Assembly: GCF_028389875.1 (NCBI RefSeq)
Contig: NC_084668.1
Location: 21,257,493-21,321,492, forward strand
Origin: Rhea pennata
Lineage: Eukaryota > Chordata > Aves > Rheiformes > Rheidae
Direction: 5' to 3'
DNA length: 64,000 nt
The notes under the pieces: model-generated
Databases searched by the model: none
The model's input: only the letters and a program-made list of their open reading frames with translations
Told to the model about the DNA's origin: nothing
Translations under genes and position numbers: made by a program
In this document: positions 39,401 to 53,100 of the stretch, in pieces
Position numbering within the stretch: the first letter of the stretch is position 1
Layout: each line of letters begins with the position of its first letter

Positions 39401-42400
39401 CTTGTGGAGATGACCGTGGGATTCAGAAAATCAGTAATGAACCCCTAAGTGTTTGAATTAAGGACTTGCAACTGGAGAAATATGTTTTTTACTATGTTAG
39501 GCCAGATGTTTTCCAGTAACATGAATCACATGCTTAAAGACGGATAGATTTTCTAACTGTATATTGTAATAAAAATTCAGGAGGTGTTCCCTATGAAGCA
39601 CAGCACTAATATTTCATGTAAAGCAATTTAATCACTTCTTATTGGTTATACATGGGAAAGTTGCTACCACTGTAGCAAGGAATATTACAAGCTAATACTA
39701 CTACTTGAAGATGTATTGGTTTGTGGTAATGAACTGTTACAATAACCTCAACCCACCTCTAGAGAAGAACCTCAGCAATAGCTCTCTGGAGTTATCCTTC
39801 AAACAGGTTGGTCACTGGTTGTTATTCTGCATGAATAAGTTTTAAGCAAAAAACTTTTATAACTGACAGAGTCATAAGAATGAAATAACGGTATTTGGCA
39901 TTAACAAATTTGTAAAAGGCAGGCTCATGTATAAGGATGTAGCTAGAAATTAATAATAGGAAAAAGAAAAGATTTAACGATCTTCTGATTTTTAAGTGAG
40001 TTTCACATTAAAGTCCTTAGCTAAAACCTACCAGACTAAAAATGAAGTCTGAGACCTCAGTTGAGCTTCAGTCAGCCCTGTGTTCTCTACCTTCCAGTGA
40101 GTGAAAATCTGAAACTACCTTGAATTTCAGTGTATCCAGTTTTCAGTATTTAGACAGTTATATTTGTTCTGTGTGTGTGTGTGTGTTATATATAGTAACA
40201 TATTTTCAGAGAATTTAACAGCACCATTTTACCTCCTTGAACACAACCTTGCAAAGATTTATAGTTGCTTTTTACTCCGTTATTGCAGCCAGCAGGTTCA
40301 TCGGGATACTTACTATCTGTGCTATTTTATCATGTTTGTTTTATCAGGGCTTTACGAGGACTTTGCTTTCATGGCATTTGTTTGCTGTCAGGAAGACCTT
40401 ACTCAATTTTGCTACTATATCTGTTCTGAAAATATTAAGAGAGAAAGCAGTGGAAATTTTGTGCAAGCTTGGGCTAGAAATGTAAGTTGCTGGGACAGTT
40501 GATATTAAAACTTACAAGCATTTTAATGTTTCATAGGGCTTTCAAGTTCGCAGGGTTTCTTATTTGTTATTTTGCTCACAGCATCAAGCCCTTCTGTTTC
40601 CCCCACTGCTTCTTCCACTTCTTTTGGAACCCTTTTCGGTTTTCCAGTAGTCTCAAAGTAGTGTCTTCTCCATTTAGTGCTTCAAACATATAACTTTCAT
40701 TAGTGTTAACGCGAGTTTTGCACGTATATCCAAGAGACAGCAGAATTGATATCCAAGAAAGTAAAGCAGAGTGATGATGACAAATATTTTTAAAAAAATA
40801 TTCATCTGGTCTATGTTAAGTGTTTCTGGCTTTATATAAAGGAATAAAACTAGGGACACTTAAATTACTATCTTCATGTTTGATTCTTATTTTTAATTAA
40901 GAGATTTTTTTTGCATTTTGCACAGTACTTTGTATACCACATCTGGCTTTTTGAACCAGTTAAACTTCCTTTCCTTGCCAGGCTGCTCTCCTCTTTTTCT
41001 TGTATCTAACAAAAGAATATAGATATAAATTTAAATTAAAAGGGAAAAATCAAATGAAAAATGGTATGTTCTGTTTTGCAAGGGTTGTTGGAAGAAACAG
41101 CATTCCTAAGAAGCTTTCATATTGTTTTTTTTTCCTCTGAGTGAGAGTGTAAATTATGAAAAACTCCTTTTCATTCTTTTCCTTTTCTGAGCCAACCAAG
41201 TTTTCATACGTAGCAAGATGTGTCACATACTTCCCTTCAAATACACAACTCTTGTCATTTGGAGACTAAGTGTGACTCAGTTCCTGTTACGAAGAAATAC
41301 TGCTAAAGACAACTGTATAAAAAGGTGCAAGTTACTTAGAATATTTTGTGTCTGCTATTAGCTTAAAAAGAAAGCAGACTTTTCTCTTGCTCTATTGTAC
41401 TTGAGTATTAAAATTGTTCTTTTGATTAGGTCACTAAAATACACACGGAAAACCTGACCCTGCAGATGTAAAGTACATACAGCTTACAGAAAAGTCTCAA
41501 TAGGATGTTTGTTCATGAAGTAAGAATCTCACTGAACTAAAGACTATGCTACTGCTAATAAAGCTTTGCATTAAGCTTACATTCATAATACCATACCAGC
41601 TACACCATATTGAACTCTCATGGAAACGCAGTGTGAATTCTAATGTCATACAAGTGATGAATACATGGCTGTAATGGAAATGCCTTTTTTTAATGCTAGA
41701 TAGTTATCAGGTGACACTGAAGGTGATTACTTTGGCTCAAGAATTTGGTATGTCCTTTCGCAGTCTTCTAGCGAAGTATGTTTCAGTGATACTTTAATAG
41801 GTATTCTGGCTTCTATATAGCTTTTGACTTCTGATGGCAGTGATGTATGACATCTAAGAAAGTGCATGTCTGCTTTGCATAGTCACATGGTCTCCAGGAC
41901 CATTTCTTAGGGTCATAAAAAAAAAACTAAATTTTTTTGTGAATTTCATTTTTGGAGGCAGTTTGTCTAAAGGATTGCAAGAAAGATGGTAAAGCGTAGC
42001 AACATGCAACCTGTATGCCGAAGAAGTACCAGTCAACAGAGGTATTTTTTATTGCCTTTTCCTGTTCTACTGAACAGAGAGGTTTCGTTCTTCCTAGAGC
42101 TTTGTAATAGTTGCAAAGATGGACAGAATCTGCTAAAGTGAGAGGATGAGTCTGCTCTTTTGTTTGCCCTTTGAATTGCTCTTGCCTCTGGCTAACAGGC
42201 ACTCTTTTCTCCTCCCTACTGGAATTCCCGTCTTTTTGACCATCTGCAAGGCTGCATGTCAGTGGAAGATTACATAGCTCCTAAATCTCTGAAGCCTTTA
42301 TAGGATTTCTTTTTTGTATTTATAGGACTGCATGCATACAACCTACTTTTAGACCATTTGCAGAACCATATATGTTTCACACCATGATATAAGAGGAAGA

Positions 42401-44640
42401 AGAGAATTAGTTAGGCAGGATTAGTAGTTTTGAAAACATAATGTCCAAGCTACAGGTCTTTTACAAAATAGCATTGCATAAAAGGTGTTTTTGAAGTCTT
42501 TGCAGTAGTATTTTTTTTTTCAGTTGAATTTGTTAGAGGTGACAAGTGTTGACACCGGCAAAACATGAGCTCACCTTTTTATCAACAAAACAAAGCACAA
42601 GCAGTAGCAGCTTAAGCTAAGCTCCTCTGTGCTCATGTGCTTTGTCTTTTTTAACTTATATCAATTCTCAGTGAGCAAACTTACAAACATACTTTATTAT
42701 TTGCTCAATTTCTGCCTTCAGTTCATCACATTAATTTACATGTTCATAAAAATGTTTTTATCAGGCTTGATTTAAAGCTGCCAACAAGTGACAATTACGG
42801 TGCTTTTATTTTTGCTGTGGACAAATTTTGCTGTAACTCTCAGTGAAGACAACTATACTGAAACTCTACTGCCTCAGTGTGCAGTTCTATGATATCCAAA
42901 TGAGTCATGTACTAGAAGCAATATAACCACAGTAGCACAAAGATCCTTGTATGCTAATTTACCCAGTTGAGATGATAATACTCTGTAAGAGTGGCTATAA
43001 TACCTGAACTGAGTTATCTGTCTCCTCACTGAACCTAATGTCAGTTATATGACTTTTAAGGAGCTTGTCATTTTTATGTTAAAGTAGAAGCCAATGTTTC
43101 TGGGAGCAGAACTGTCCATACAATGTTAATTAAGGCTTCTTTAGTGTCCATTGCCTTCATGTATACCAGTATTATACAGAGAAAGCATCAATGAATGTCA
43201 TTTGGAAAAGAACTGATTCTCTAATGTTCCTTAAAATATTTGCTGTTCAGAAGAAAGAGAGAATGGGACTGCAATTTAATAAAGAAGGCCAAAGGCTAAC
43301 TTTGACATTATTAATTCTAGTCACTTTTGGAACATTCTTTTCTGGAAAAAGTCAGAAATTCACCTCTGCCTTTAATTAAAGATAGATGATTTTGTGATTT
43401 GGGGAGGGTATTGTTGTTCTAGTGTCCTGATTAAATTACCAATACTCACTAATGCTATTCAGCCACAACAGGATCAGTGTTATAGTCATTTGGTTTTCAC
43501 AGGTTGTGATCCCTGTACTCTGTTTAAAAAAACAAAACAAATAAAACCAACCCCCCCCCCCACACTTGGCAATTAATGGTATACAGCACTTTACATCTAT
43601 ATGGCCTCTTTGGCCAGGAATTTTTCTGATTCTGCATGCATCTTTTAATAAAAGTAGGAAACTAGTGGAGTTCTACGTAAGTGTAAAATTAGCTTAGCGT
43701 TATATGCTGTGATGCCAAATGAACGAGACTGAAATAAACTGCTGCCGCGAGGCGTGACAGTGTAAACTCCCTGTCCCAGGCTTCCCCTTCTCATCAATAC
43801 TTTTATTTTGTGGAAACTGGGTAGGTTTACAACTAGGGCTCCATATATCGATACAATGTATGAAACTAGTCATTCCCTAGAAACGCTAACCTAACCCTTC
43901 TGGATAGCATCGCACTTATAGGTCTGCCTTTATACAGGGAACATTCTCTACTGTCAAACCCTTTCCCCTGACAGAGGTCTAAACTTGCCTGAATTTTGAT
44001 ATCCTTTGATGGAAGGTTCTGTTCCAGTGATCAGTACTATTTAACCGCTATTATTTAGTTATTTCCATTAGAATATTTTTTGTCATGTTAAATAAATAAA
44101 AATCTTGTAACAGTTGCCTCTTCCTATTCACTAGGTATGAAATAAATATGAAGCTAGTGGTTTTGAACAAGGAGCAGTAATTTCTGGCCTTCCCTGGGTA
44201 TTAACTAAGTTTATTTTAACAGATTAGGGGTAGCATAAGAGGCAATAGTCCACCTAAAAGCTTACAGTCCTTTGAAATTATTTGCAGTCCCATTTGGTTT
44301 GTGAATGAAGTCCAACCAAAAGACAGTTTTGATACTCCATGAAATAAATCCAGTGTCTCTACACTTGTCAGCATGTTAGCAGTTTCATTTCCCATATAAA
44401 ATGGATTTCTAGCTTCTGATATAGCTATAATTCTTGTATAAATGGTTAGTTTTATTGGGCAGATATTTCTCAGTTTGGAAAAATGCTTTTTTTTTCTTGG
44501 TGATAAAATTATTGAGGTGGGAGATCTGCAAGGGAAAAACTGCAGTATCAGAACCTGAACTAGGCAAAGGGCTAAAAATACATCTTAAGGACCATTAATT
44601 GGAATAACTTGAGCTAGCAGTAGCTTAGTTTATTCATACA
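33490..44640. other. Gene-less stretch, probable long intron
   Basis: No coding exon is recognised. A locally less AT-rich patch at about 38,350-38,780 has open frames of 100-115 codons on both strands without family similarity. An acceptor-like TTCCCTTTTTCCCAG ends at 34,248 without a convincing exon. A (GT)8 tract lies at 40171-40186 and a C11 run at 43551-43561. Confidence 0.55.
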
Positions 44641-44648
44641 TATATATA

Positions 44649-44688
44649 TTTATGAACTTCAAATAAATATTTTTTTGAAGTTCATAAA
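44649..44688. repeat. Perfect 15-bp inverted repeat
   Basis: TTTATGAACTTCAAA at 44649-44663 is mirrored by TTTGAAGTTCATAAA at 44674-44688, with a 10-nt AT loop. It could form a hairpin or cruciform. There is no gene nearby. Confidence 0.9.
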
Positions 44689-47600
44689 ATAGCAAGTTGG
44701 TTCCTTTAGATGGGAAAATACCCAAAGGGTTACATTTTTGCTGCAATTGCTAACTGTATCTGTAGGGTATAATGGGAGTCATGTGAAATGCATTACACTG
44801 ATAATTTATTTCAATCTGGTTAGAGCTGAATGTTATGTTCACAGGGCACATCTCATTGTGCAAAATAAGAAGATAAGATAGATGATGTTAGTAATGTCAG
44901 GCAACAGAGCCACTGTGGTATGCAGGGTACAGTGTATGTGTCAGTAGGCTGTCAAGAACGTGTCATTTTTAAATGATTCATAGCTAGTGGTACGATTAGA
45001 TGAGCAGAAAATTAATTCATTAGGTAGCTGGGAGAAATGAACAGATGAGATGAAGGAAAACCTGTATTTAGATCTATCTGACAGATCTGGGAACGAACAA
45101 GGTCCTGAGAATCCCAGGTAGTGGGTTGCCAATAGTATGATGTTTAATAAAATGAAGATAGGTAAATCAGCAGTGGTAGCTGATTCACCCTATTCTAATT
45201 GAAGTTGCTCCTGCATCTAGAAAAACAGCTGTTTAACTATGAAATGGCAACATCTGTGACAGAAGTCTACATAATTACTTGGCTATAAATTTTTCTTTGT
45301 GACAGATTTTACGCTAGTCATATCTTGTTTAGGAGATAAGTATGCTATAATTGGAGTTGTTTTTGTTGAAACATAGCCTTAACAATTTGGTATTTTTAAA
45401 ACTTTAAATGATATACGTAAAAGATACAACTTTAATGCTTATTTCATATTTTTGTAGTATTAATCACTTCCAGAAATGTATAGTCATCCAAATAATACTA
45501 AAAGTTTTCATTTTAGTTTCGTATTCACATTTGCAAAAATATTTTTCCTTCATTGAGTCAAGACAATAATCCTGTCTTGAAGCTTAAATTAATTGCTTCA
45601 GTCCTTTGAACAGCAGTGTGCAGTCTTCTCCTATGCTGTACACAGAGATCAAGTGTTTTTTCCTCAGCAATTACTGCATTTGTTCAAAGTGAATTAGAAA
45701 ATCAAAAGTGTTAAGAACTCTCTTTAATTAAATGATTAAAGATCCAGGCAAGCAGTGTGATGTTCACATGAAACCAAGCTCTTATTTCATTTTGTTTCTA
45801 TGCCACAGAAGAATTAAGATAGGACAGTACTTCTGCTCCGTAGTTAAATTGCCACATAAGGGGTGGCAATATCTAGAAATGTTGTATGGTACATGCTGGT
45901 AATTTCTCTATCGGTGTTATCTTTCTAGGCTCAGATGGCTCACCTTGAAGGATGCTTTTAATAAGCAATCTAACAGTAAACTGTCTAAAATCATGATCAT
46001 TTTAACAGCAATTTGAAACCTGTAAGATGTAGCGTACAGAATACTTTGTGGCAGATTCTTTGCTAACTAATGCTGTCAAAATACACCTGAGGTTAATGAT
46101 GTTCAGACAGTATATATTAGCTGAAGATTTTCCCCTATAAAGTTCGTATTTCTGCTTTTGCAGAGAGATTATTAAGTTTTTAAACCTTTTGTAAACGTTA
46201 GAGTTTTCCTTCTTTACTCAACCTTTGGGCATTTGACTCTTCCTTTTGGAGTCCTTCCAAAAATTGAACTTCTGTAACTTTTCATAGATGTCCAACTTCT
46301 TTTCCCAAAGAGATCTTCTGGTATTGAAGCAACATCTCAAAGTCATTCCAAAGTTTCTGCTCACTGTTCAGACTGTGTGTGTGATGCCTTTGTTTGAATA
46401 GATTTGCTCCAGAGACATTTTACTGAGAAATAACTGCTTAATTTAAGAAATGCTTCATGTTACATGAAATGCAGAAGCTGTATTTTTTTTAAAAAAAACA
46501 CTTTTCCAGTTCTTATTTTCTTTGATTTTTCTGTGACTTATATTAACACAGGTTTTAGTTATTGTTACGTACATTTACATGTTTTTCATTTAGTTGTTTG
46601 GGTTTGCTTTTATGAATGAGACATATAAAACTATTTTTTAAAGAAAAAAAGGGCTAGCTATTAAAGCTTTGTACATATTCGGTACTATATCTGCCTTCAT
46701 TCTATTTTATTACTGAAACAGTACATTTCCAATAACATTTCCAGCATTAGTACAAAGAAAACTTTTATAAGGAAACATTCTAACACCTAGAAACTTCCTA
46801 CGTCCTAAAATATTAAGTAAATTAGTTTTATTTCTCCTCTCATCCCAGCAAACTTAATTCTCAGACCTAGAAAATGGGCATGGGAAACATGAAGACAGAG
46901 TCTAATGCCTTTGCTTTTCTTGGCACGTGGGAAGTCCCTAGGTGTTTTCTAAAATATCTGCCACTGCAACATCTTCGCAAACTATTTTCTTTCTCTTGAA
47001 TTGGTCATAAATTACAATGAGGTGGTGGTTTTATTACCATTAATACCATACCATTAACGACCTTAATACTCATATAAATTGTTTCTAAAAATCATTGAGA
47101 AGTCTGGATGAAAACTAGCTAGGACTAAAAGAGATTCTTATTACGTGCTCCATCTGAAGCATTCAGGCAGCTTAAACTGTGAGAAAACTATTAATTTTAG
47201 TTGATTTTGATTGGCATTACTGAAATTGTCCTTCCTGCCCTGGATGATGTCTATTTTATTTATAGTAGCCTGTCAGGAGAGAGAAGTTTTGTGTCTACCA
47301 AGACCGTTACGTATTAGGTCAATAGTGTGCTCTCCAACTCTCTTAACGCTGTGCGAAACATTAAAATTTTGTTATCATTCAGAAACCTAAAGCAGAAGGT
47401 TTGATCCAAACTACTGGATCTAAATACTCAAAGTCTTAAGCAAGAGAGGAGAAAAACTTGGAAAATAAGCCTAGAACTGGATTTGCACTTCTAAATGGCA
47501 ATTTATATGGTATTTATATGGTATATGGTATTTATAGCGGACAAAACCTATTCCATCTGGAATTTTTTGACATTTAAATCCAGATCTGTTTGTTTTTATT

Positions 47601-48619
47601 TTTTGCTCAAGTCTAGGTCTGATGTGTAGCATTTTTATGTGAAATTATACATAATTTATGTCTTGTTTAGGAAAGCTTTTTCAAATCTGCAAATGGTGGG
47701 TCAGTTGTCAGAAGTTCCCAGAGATGATAATCAATCTTTTATAACGAAATGGTTTTTATGTCTGTGAAGCAAAATGAGATTTTCAGGTACACAGCTCTTC
47801 ATAAGGAGCTTCAGTCAACTGATACTGGAGTTAGTCCTCATAGTTCTGTTCAGATAGGTTTGCATCAAAGCCAGGCTAGAGGACACAGAAGCATAGTTTA
47901 TTACTGAGATACCTGTCTAGTCATTACAAAATGGAACACCTGTAACAGAGTCATACTTCATTTCAGTGTGGCTCTATATAGTAGTAATATTATATATAGT
48001 AATTAGTAGTATAAGCACATGTTTGTAGTATGAATTCCTTTGCGTTATGCACCGTAAAGGCAACAAAGGACAACAGCCCCTTCTCCAGAGCACTTAGTTT
48101 GCTGTTAATGATTCAGTTCACATTACATGTGAATTACAGGATAATTTTTGTTGCCAAGTGAAAACATATTAAAGGAAGGGAAGTATTTTCTAGTAAGCTA
48201 TACTTTCACAGACCTTAGTTTCACATAAGATGGACTTGTTGACAGTCCACTGATTTCTCTCCACCGTGGGGTATCTCTTAGGTTAACTGAGAATTCAGTG
48301 TTTTGTCACAAATGCTAACTTAATAAAGTTAGTACGATTAGTGTAATCTTGAAGACTATCTGCAAATTGTCTTTGCACTTCCATCATTCTTTCATTTTTA
48401 AATACCACTTCAAGTAGGTTGATTGAAATAGAAATATGCTAAAACATTACCAATGAAAAAAGGCATAACAAATTAGCATATTAGCAGTAACTTGTATTAT
48501 ACAGTAGATAGCTATCAAATTGATAGGCACAAGCTCTAGTGAAGTCTGTTTTGTAGAACTGTGAGAGATTGAACAAGCTCATCTATTTCTGAAGCTTGCT
48601 TTTGTTGAGGGGGAGGGAT

Positions 48620-48624
<5 letters not shown>

Positions 48625-48654
<30 letters not shown>
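48625..48654 (+). repeat. Poly(A) tract, 30 nt
   Basis: Thirty uninterrupted A. The 500 nt upstream contain no recognisable retrogene or SINE and no obvious target-site duplication, so it may be a simple mononucleotide repeat. Confidence 0.95.
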
Positions 48655-48655
<1 letters not shown>

Positions 48656-50119
48656 ACTGTGCACAAGATTGGGATTTTCAGGCCATGCAGAGAAGTACAC
48701 AGAAATAGTAGTGGATTCTAATTTTATCATTTAGTGTGTTTTTTTGTTGATTTTGTTGTAGACAAACTCAAGCAGGCTTTGGCATTGAGCTGTTAAGTTT
48801 CAGATACATACAGGAGGCAAAATGAACATCTGTGAAATCTCTATTTCCAGAGCAACAGTCAAAGTGTGGGTGCTCATGATGCAAATTCTTATACCTCCCA
48901 GGAAAAAATGTTTAGCTCAGGAAATTGAGGGAAAATACTGGAATGCTGTCTCTGCTCCCTTAGTCCTTAGATATTTGTAGCTTGTTTGGCTGCAAGGATA
49001 AATTGAACAATGTTGGGCTGATGCAACTTGGATTTTCAGTAGTCTTGACTGTGATTCACTACAGGGCTAATTGCCACAATGTGATTGTGTCACTGGTCTG
49101 TAACTCCAGTGACAGAACAGGGGTGGGCATGCGCTCAGCGTTTACACCACATACCATTCGTGGAAGTCTGGGGAGAGCAATTCTGTGCCTAACAGAATAA
49201 CTTAAAGCCGTAACTTCAAGGTTAAAATCTGACTCCCAGTTTTCAATTGAATATATTCCATACCATTACTGCTGGACTCTTCCTGATGAACCCCCAAAGT
49301 TAGCAGTCAAAATACTTTCCTAATACAGACAAAATCACACAGATTTATTTGTGTTTGTATGAGCGTGCTTGTGGGATAAGGTTATGTGATTTCTTAGAAG
49401 TGCTGGCATTTAAGTTGACAATATCTTTCATTATTCGTGATGGGCATCAAGTTGATTAAAACAAAATACATCTTAAAATGCTTGTCTCTGTTTTATGTTC
49501 ATATCAATCCATTTTCTTATGGGCCAATCAAACATGCAAAGCAACTTACTTTGTCAGTATATTATTGAATACTTGTCTTGGTCTATTCAAAATGGGTTTT
49601 TTTAGATCATAAAGTTGTCTATATTTGTGTGTGATGTAAGACCATGAAGCGTCAAAACTTGAGTATTGCAACTGCAGCATAAGAATTCTGATAACCCCAA
49701 TTACTATGAGTAAATTTCAGAATAAAATAGATTTTTTTTTCAGAATCACTGCTAAGGACTGTAAAAGATGAAAGAGATTTTTGGGATTTGAAGAAACAGA
49801 AATAAAGGCTATTTTTAGTGTGTATGAAAAAATTGTGCTTAGTCTTATAAAACCTCAGCTGAAGCAACTTTTCCTGGAATATGAACATAAAACTCCTATT
49901 TTTACCTTCTGGCCATGTCACAAAAGAACTCAGCCTTCTATATTTAAAGTTTTTAGTCATATGAAGTTGTACAAACTCTTGAGTATCTAGGGGAGGAAGC
50001 TGCAATACAAAAAGTCTAAACAAGAAACAAAAAAAGTGTAAAAAGTAAGAAGATTACACTCCTTGGAGGAATTTTTGTAGCCATAATGGATAGCTATCTT
50101 TAGTCTCTTTGAAAGATGA

Positions 50120-50144
50120 ATATATATATATATTATATATATAC
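50120..50144. repeat. (AT)n microsatellite
   Basis: About 25 nt of alternating AT with one TT interruption. Confidence 0.95.
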
Positions 50145-53100
50145 AAATAAAATTGAGAGCAGCGAAGACTGAGTTGAAAGCACATACTGCCCATTTATGA
50201 AATATGTTGACACTGGCAGAACTGATAACGAAATTACGAGCTTAATCTTAAAACAAACTTTCTCCTTCCGTATCATGTATTTGCTCCTCTCATCTGCATG
50301 GTATAATCTTGGCTGCGTTAAAGTCTGATAATGTTTGCAAAAGGCTGAAATAACGGACTATTCAGCTATGGTGTTGGGGGAGAGAGGATTCTTCTCTGCT
50401 GTTCTGTAAAGCAGTGATGGACTAAGACTAGAAGGTATTTCAAGCTGTTTCCTACCTACTCAGGAACGTGGCTTAATCCAGTTTAACCTCTATGCTGTAG
50501 CGTACGTAGTCAATGTGTTTAGACATACAGTAAAACAGCATGGCCTTGCTGTGCAGAAGCGATCCAGAGATCCAGCATACTAGTGAATCATCTGATTCTA
50601 TCACTGCACCCTTAACTGCATATCAGTTATGCAGTGTTTGCCGCAACGTTTCCATCCCACTTGGGATAGTTATGCAAATTGACCACACAGGCACAAAAAA
50701 AAGATAGATTTCTAGGACTAAGAAAGAATGGAAACACCAGCTAATCACAGCCAAGGTTCAACAATTCTGCTCCTAATAAAGATTCTACTATTACTTTTCA
50801 TGAGGTGAATGTTATCAGTTAAGTTTCATTCATTAGTTTTAACTCATTAAAACCTTTTGGTCTCTCTCACAGCTTTAATTCCTTTCATAAAAGATGCTCC
50901 TGCAGTGCAATTCTCCTGAGTTAGATAGTCCTAGCCAATGTTTGGATTGCCTAAGAAAGTACTATTGTCACTAGACATCTTTGTCAGGTTTACGAATCTG
51001 AATGGCTTCAGATTACGTTAGCTGGGATATTTTTCTGGAATCATGTATCTTTTCTAAAATCAACAATACAACAATGTAGAATACTATTTCAAATTAAATT
51101 ATTGGCACAGCTGAACGTAACATGCTTCTATGATAGTCTAAAATGTGATGTATCTAATGTGATAATACTCTAATTTCTAAATACTAGCAATTTGATGGTT
51201 AACTTTCTGAATCTCGATGTACACAGAAAACCATTTTTGCTCAAGGGTTCTCAGGGAATGATCCGTGAACTTGTTATAGACCACAAAAGCTTGGCATGTG
51301 ACTGGCAAAAGGTCGTCTCCTTCAATCTGTCCTGAACAGACCCAGCTGGTTGCTGTGGCAGAAGCAGCTACACATTCTCTTCCAGCTGTGCAAGGAGCAA
51401 GGTAAGGTCTGCCAAAGTGGGGAGCTGGACACCGGCCAATGAATGCCTGCCCAAGAAGAATTTAAGCTGAATTTTGTTAAAGCTCGCTAATATCAGTCTA
51501 CCCAGGGATTTACTACCTCTTCCTCTTTACCCACATTATTGGACGTACCCACAGTATTAGCTGCTCTTTTTAGAGCCACAGACTCACATAAGAAAATGTT
51601 TCAAGGACTATTTTAGTAAGTCTGAACTGAGACTGACCAGTGACCCACTTGCTTCAGCCTGTTGCACTGTGACATCTAGTTTTGAACCATGGTTGCTTTC
51701 ATGTATCAGCTATAAGGACAGTCAGTCCTATTCAAGCACAAGTAAGTAATATTGCTGAGTTCTCCTAAATACAGCTCTTTAAATGAGGTTGTGTTGCATC
51801 TGTTGAACACAGGAACTGAGCTGCAAGTTAGTTTTTTTGTTAGAATAATGTTCTCTGGCTGATGATCTGCATTCTTCTATGAATGAAACAGAGACGTCTG
51901 GCTTTCCTAACTGATGAAGATAGCTAAATCAGTAACAATTACTGTCTTGATTTAACAGCTGCTTTTGAAGGAAAAGCAAGAAGGCCCATTCAGCAACCAC
52001 AGCATTTGTTACTCTAATTCTGGAGATTCTGAGCTGGTCTGAGTATCACATCCTCCTTGTGGGCTGTGCTTGTATAGTGCAGACTTAATTACAATTATTT
52101 GCCAGCTAATAATAATAAGGAAACTCAAGAAAATTTATGATCAACACTTCCTTGATGATAAATAAAGCAGGTAAACAACCAGAGCTCTCTGTTGTTTGCA
52201 CTTCTGAAATATGGGATCAGTCAGAAAGATAGCATCCACAAAACAGGGTCTTTTGCCCTTCCCTACTCTTCTGCTGTTGTATTTGGTTGTTGTAAGACAT
52301 GGGGTCAGGAATCAATCATTTCAAGACCTTGATGAAAAGGAGAGGGCTTTTTGTTCACCTTTTTTTAATAAAATGTGATAGTACTAGGATCTTTCAATAG
52401 CATTGTCTAGGTGATCCCTCCTACGTCTTCATTGGAAGACCAGGAAGTTAAATGACAGATTTCCTGCTTTCCCTTCTAGGACAGAAGACTGGGGCAGTAT
52501 GTTGATTAAACTGGACAAGACCTCTTGGTCAAAAGAGAGTCCTCTAAAGCCATAAACTTGTCATATGCATTTGCTATACAGTGCTTTCTGTCCATGTGCC
52601 TGGCTGGTGGAGAGCCTGTGGGCTACCTATATGAATGAAGTTAGTGCCCTGACATTTTTTTAATACCTGACATGGCATGGTAGCCTTCTTTAGAAAGTTA
52701 TTTGTCTCAAACATCACAAAATTTCTGTGGTCTAATCTGGTATGCTGTGAGTGTTCAAAACATAACTGAAATGTTTTCTTTGAAGAACAGGACTGTACTG
52801 AATATATATTGATAAGTCTTTTTGGATTCAGAGCCCACTTTTATTAAAGAAGAGTATCTAATAAAAATATCCGTCTCTGATAATAATGATTTAATTTCAA
52901 CATAATTTTTAACCAAAATCAGTGGTCCTCCAGATAATTACTTCTAATTTAAATTCTGAATCATTGTTAATGCTATTTAAAGTTCAGATTACTGTTCTGC
53001 CATTAGCAACCTTTGTTACGCATCTGGTAGAAAAGGCAGTTCCAAAATATTGATGCTGTACGACATCTGTTGGCCTTGCTGCCAGTCCTTTATCAACTGA

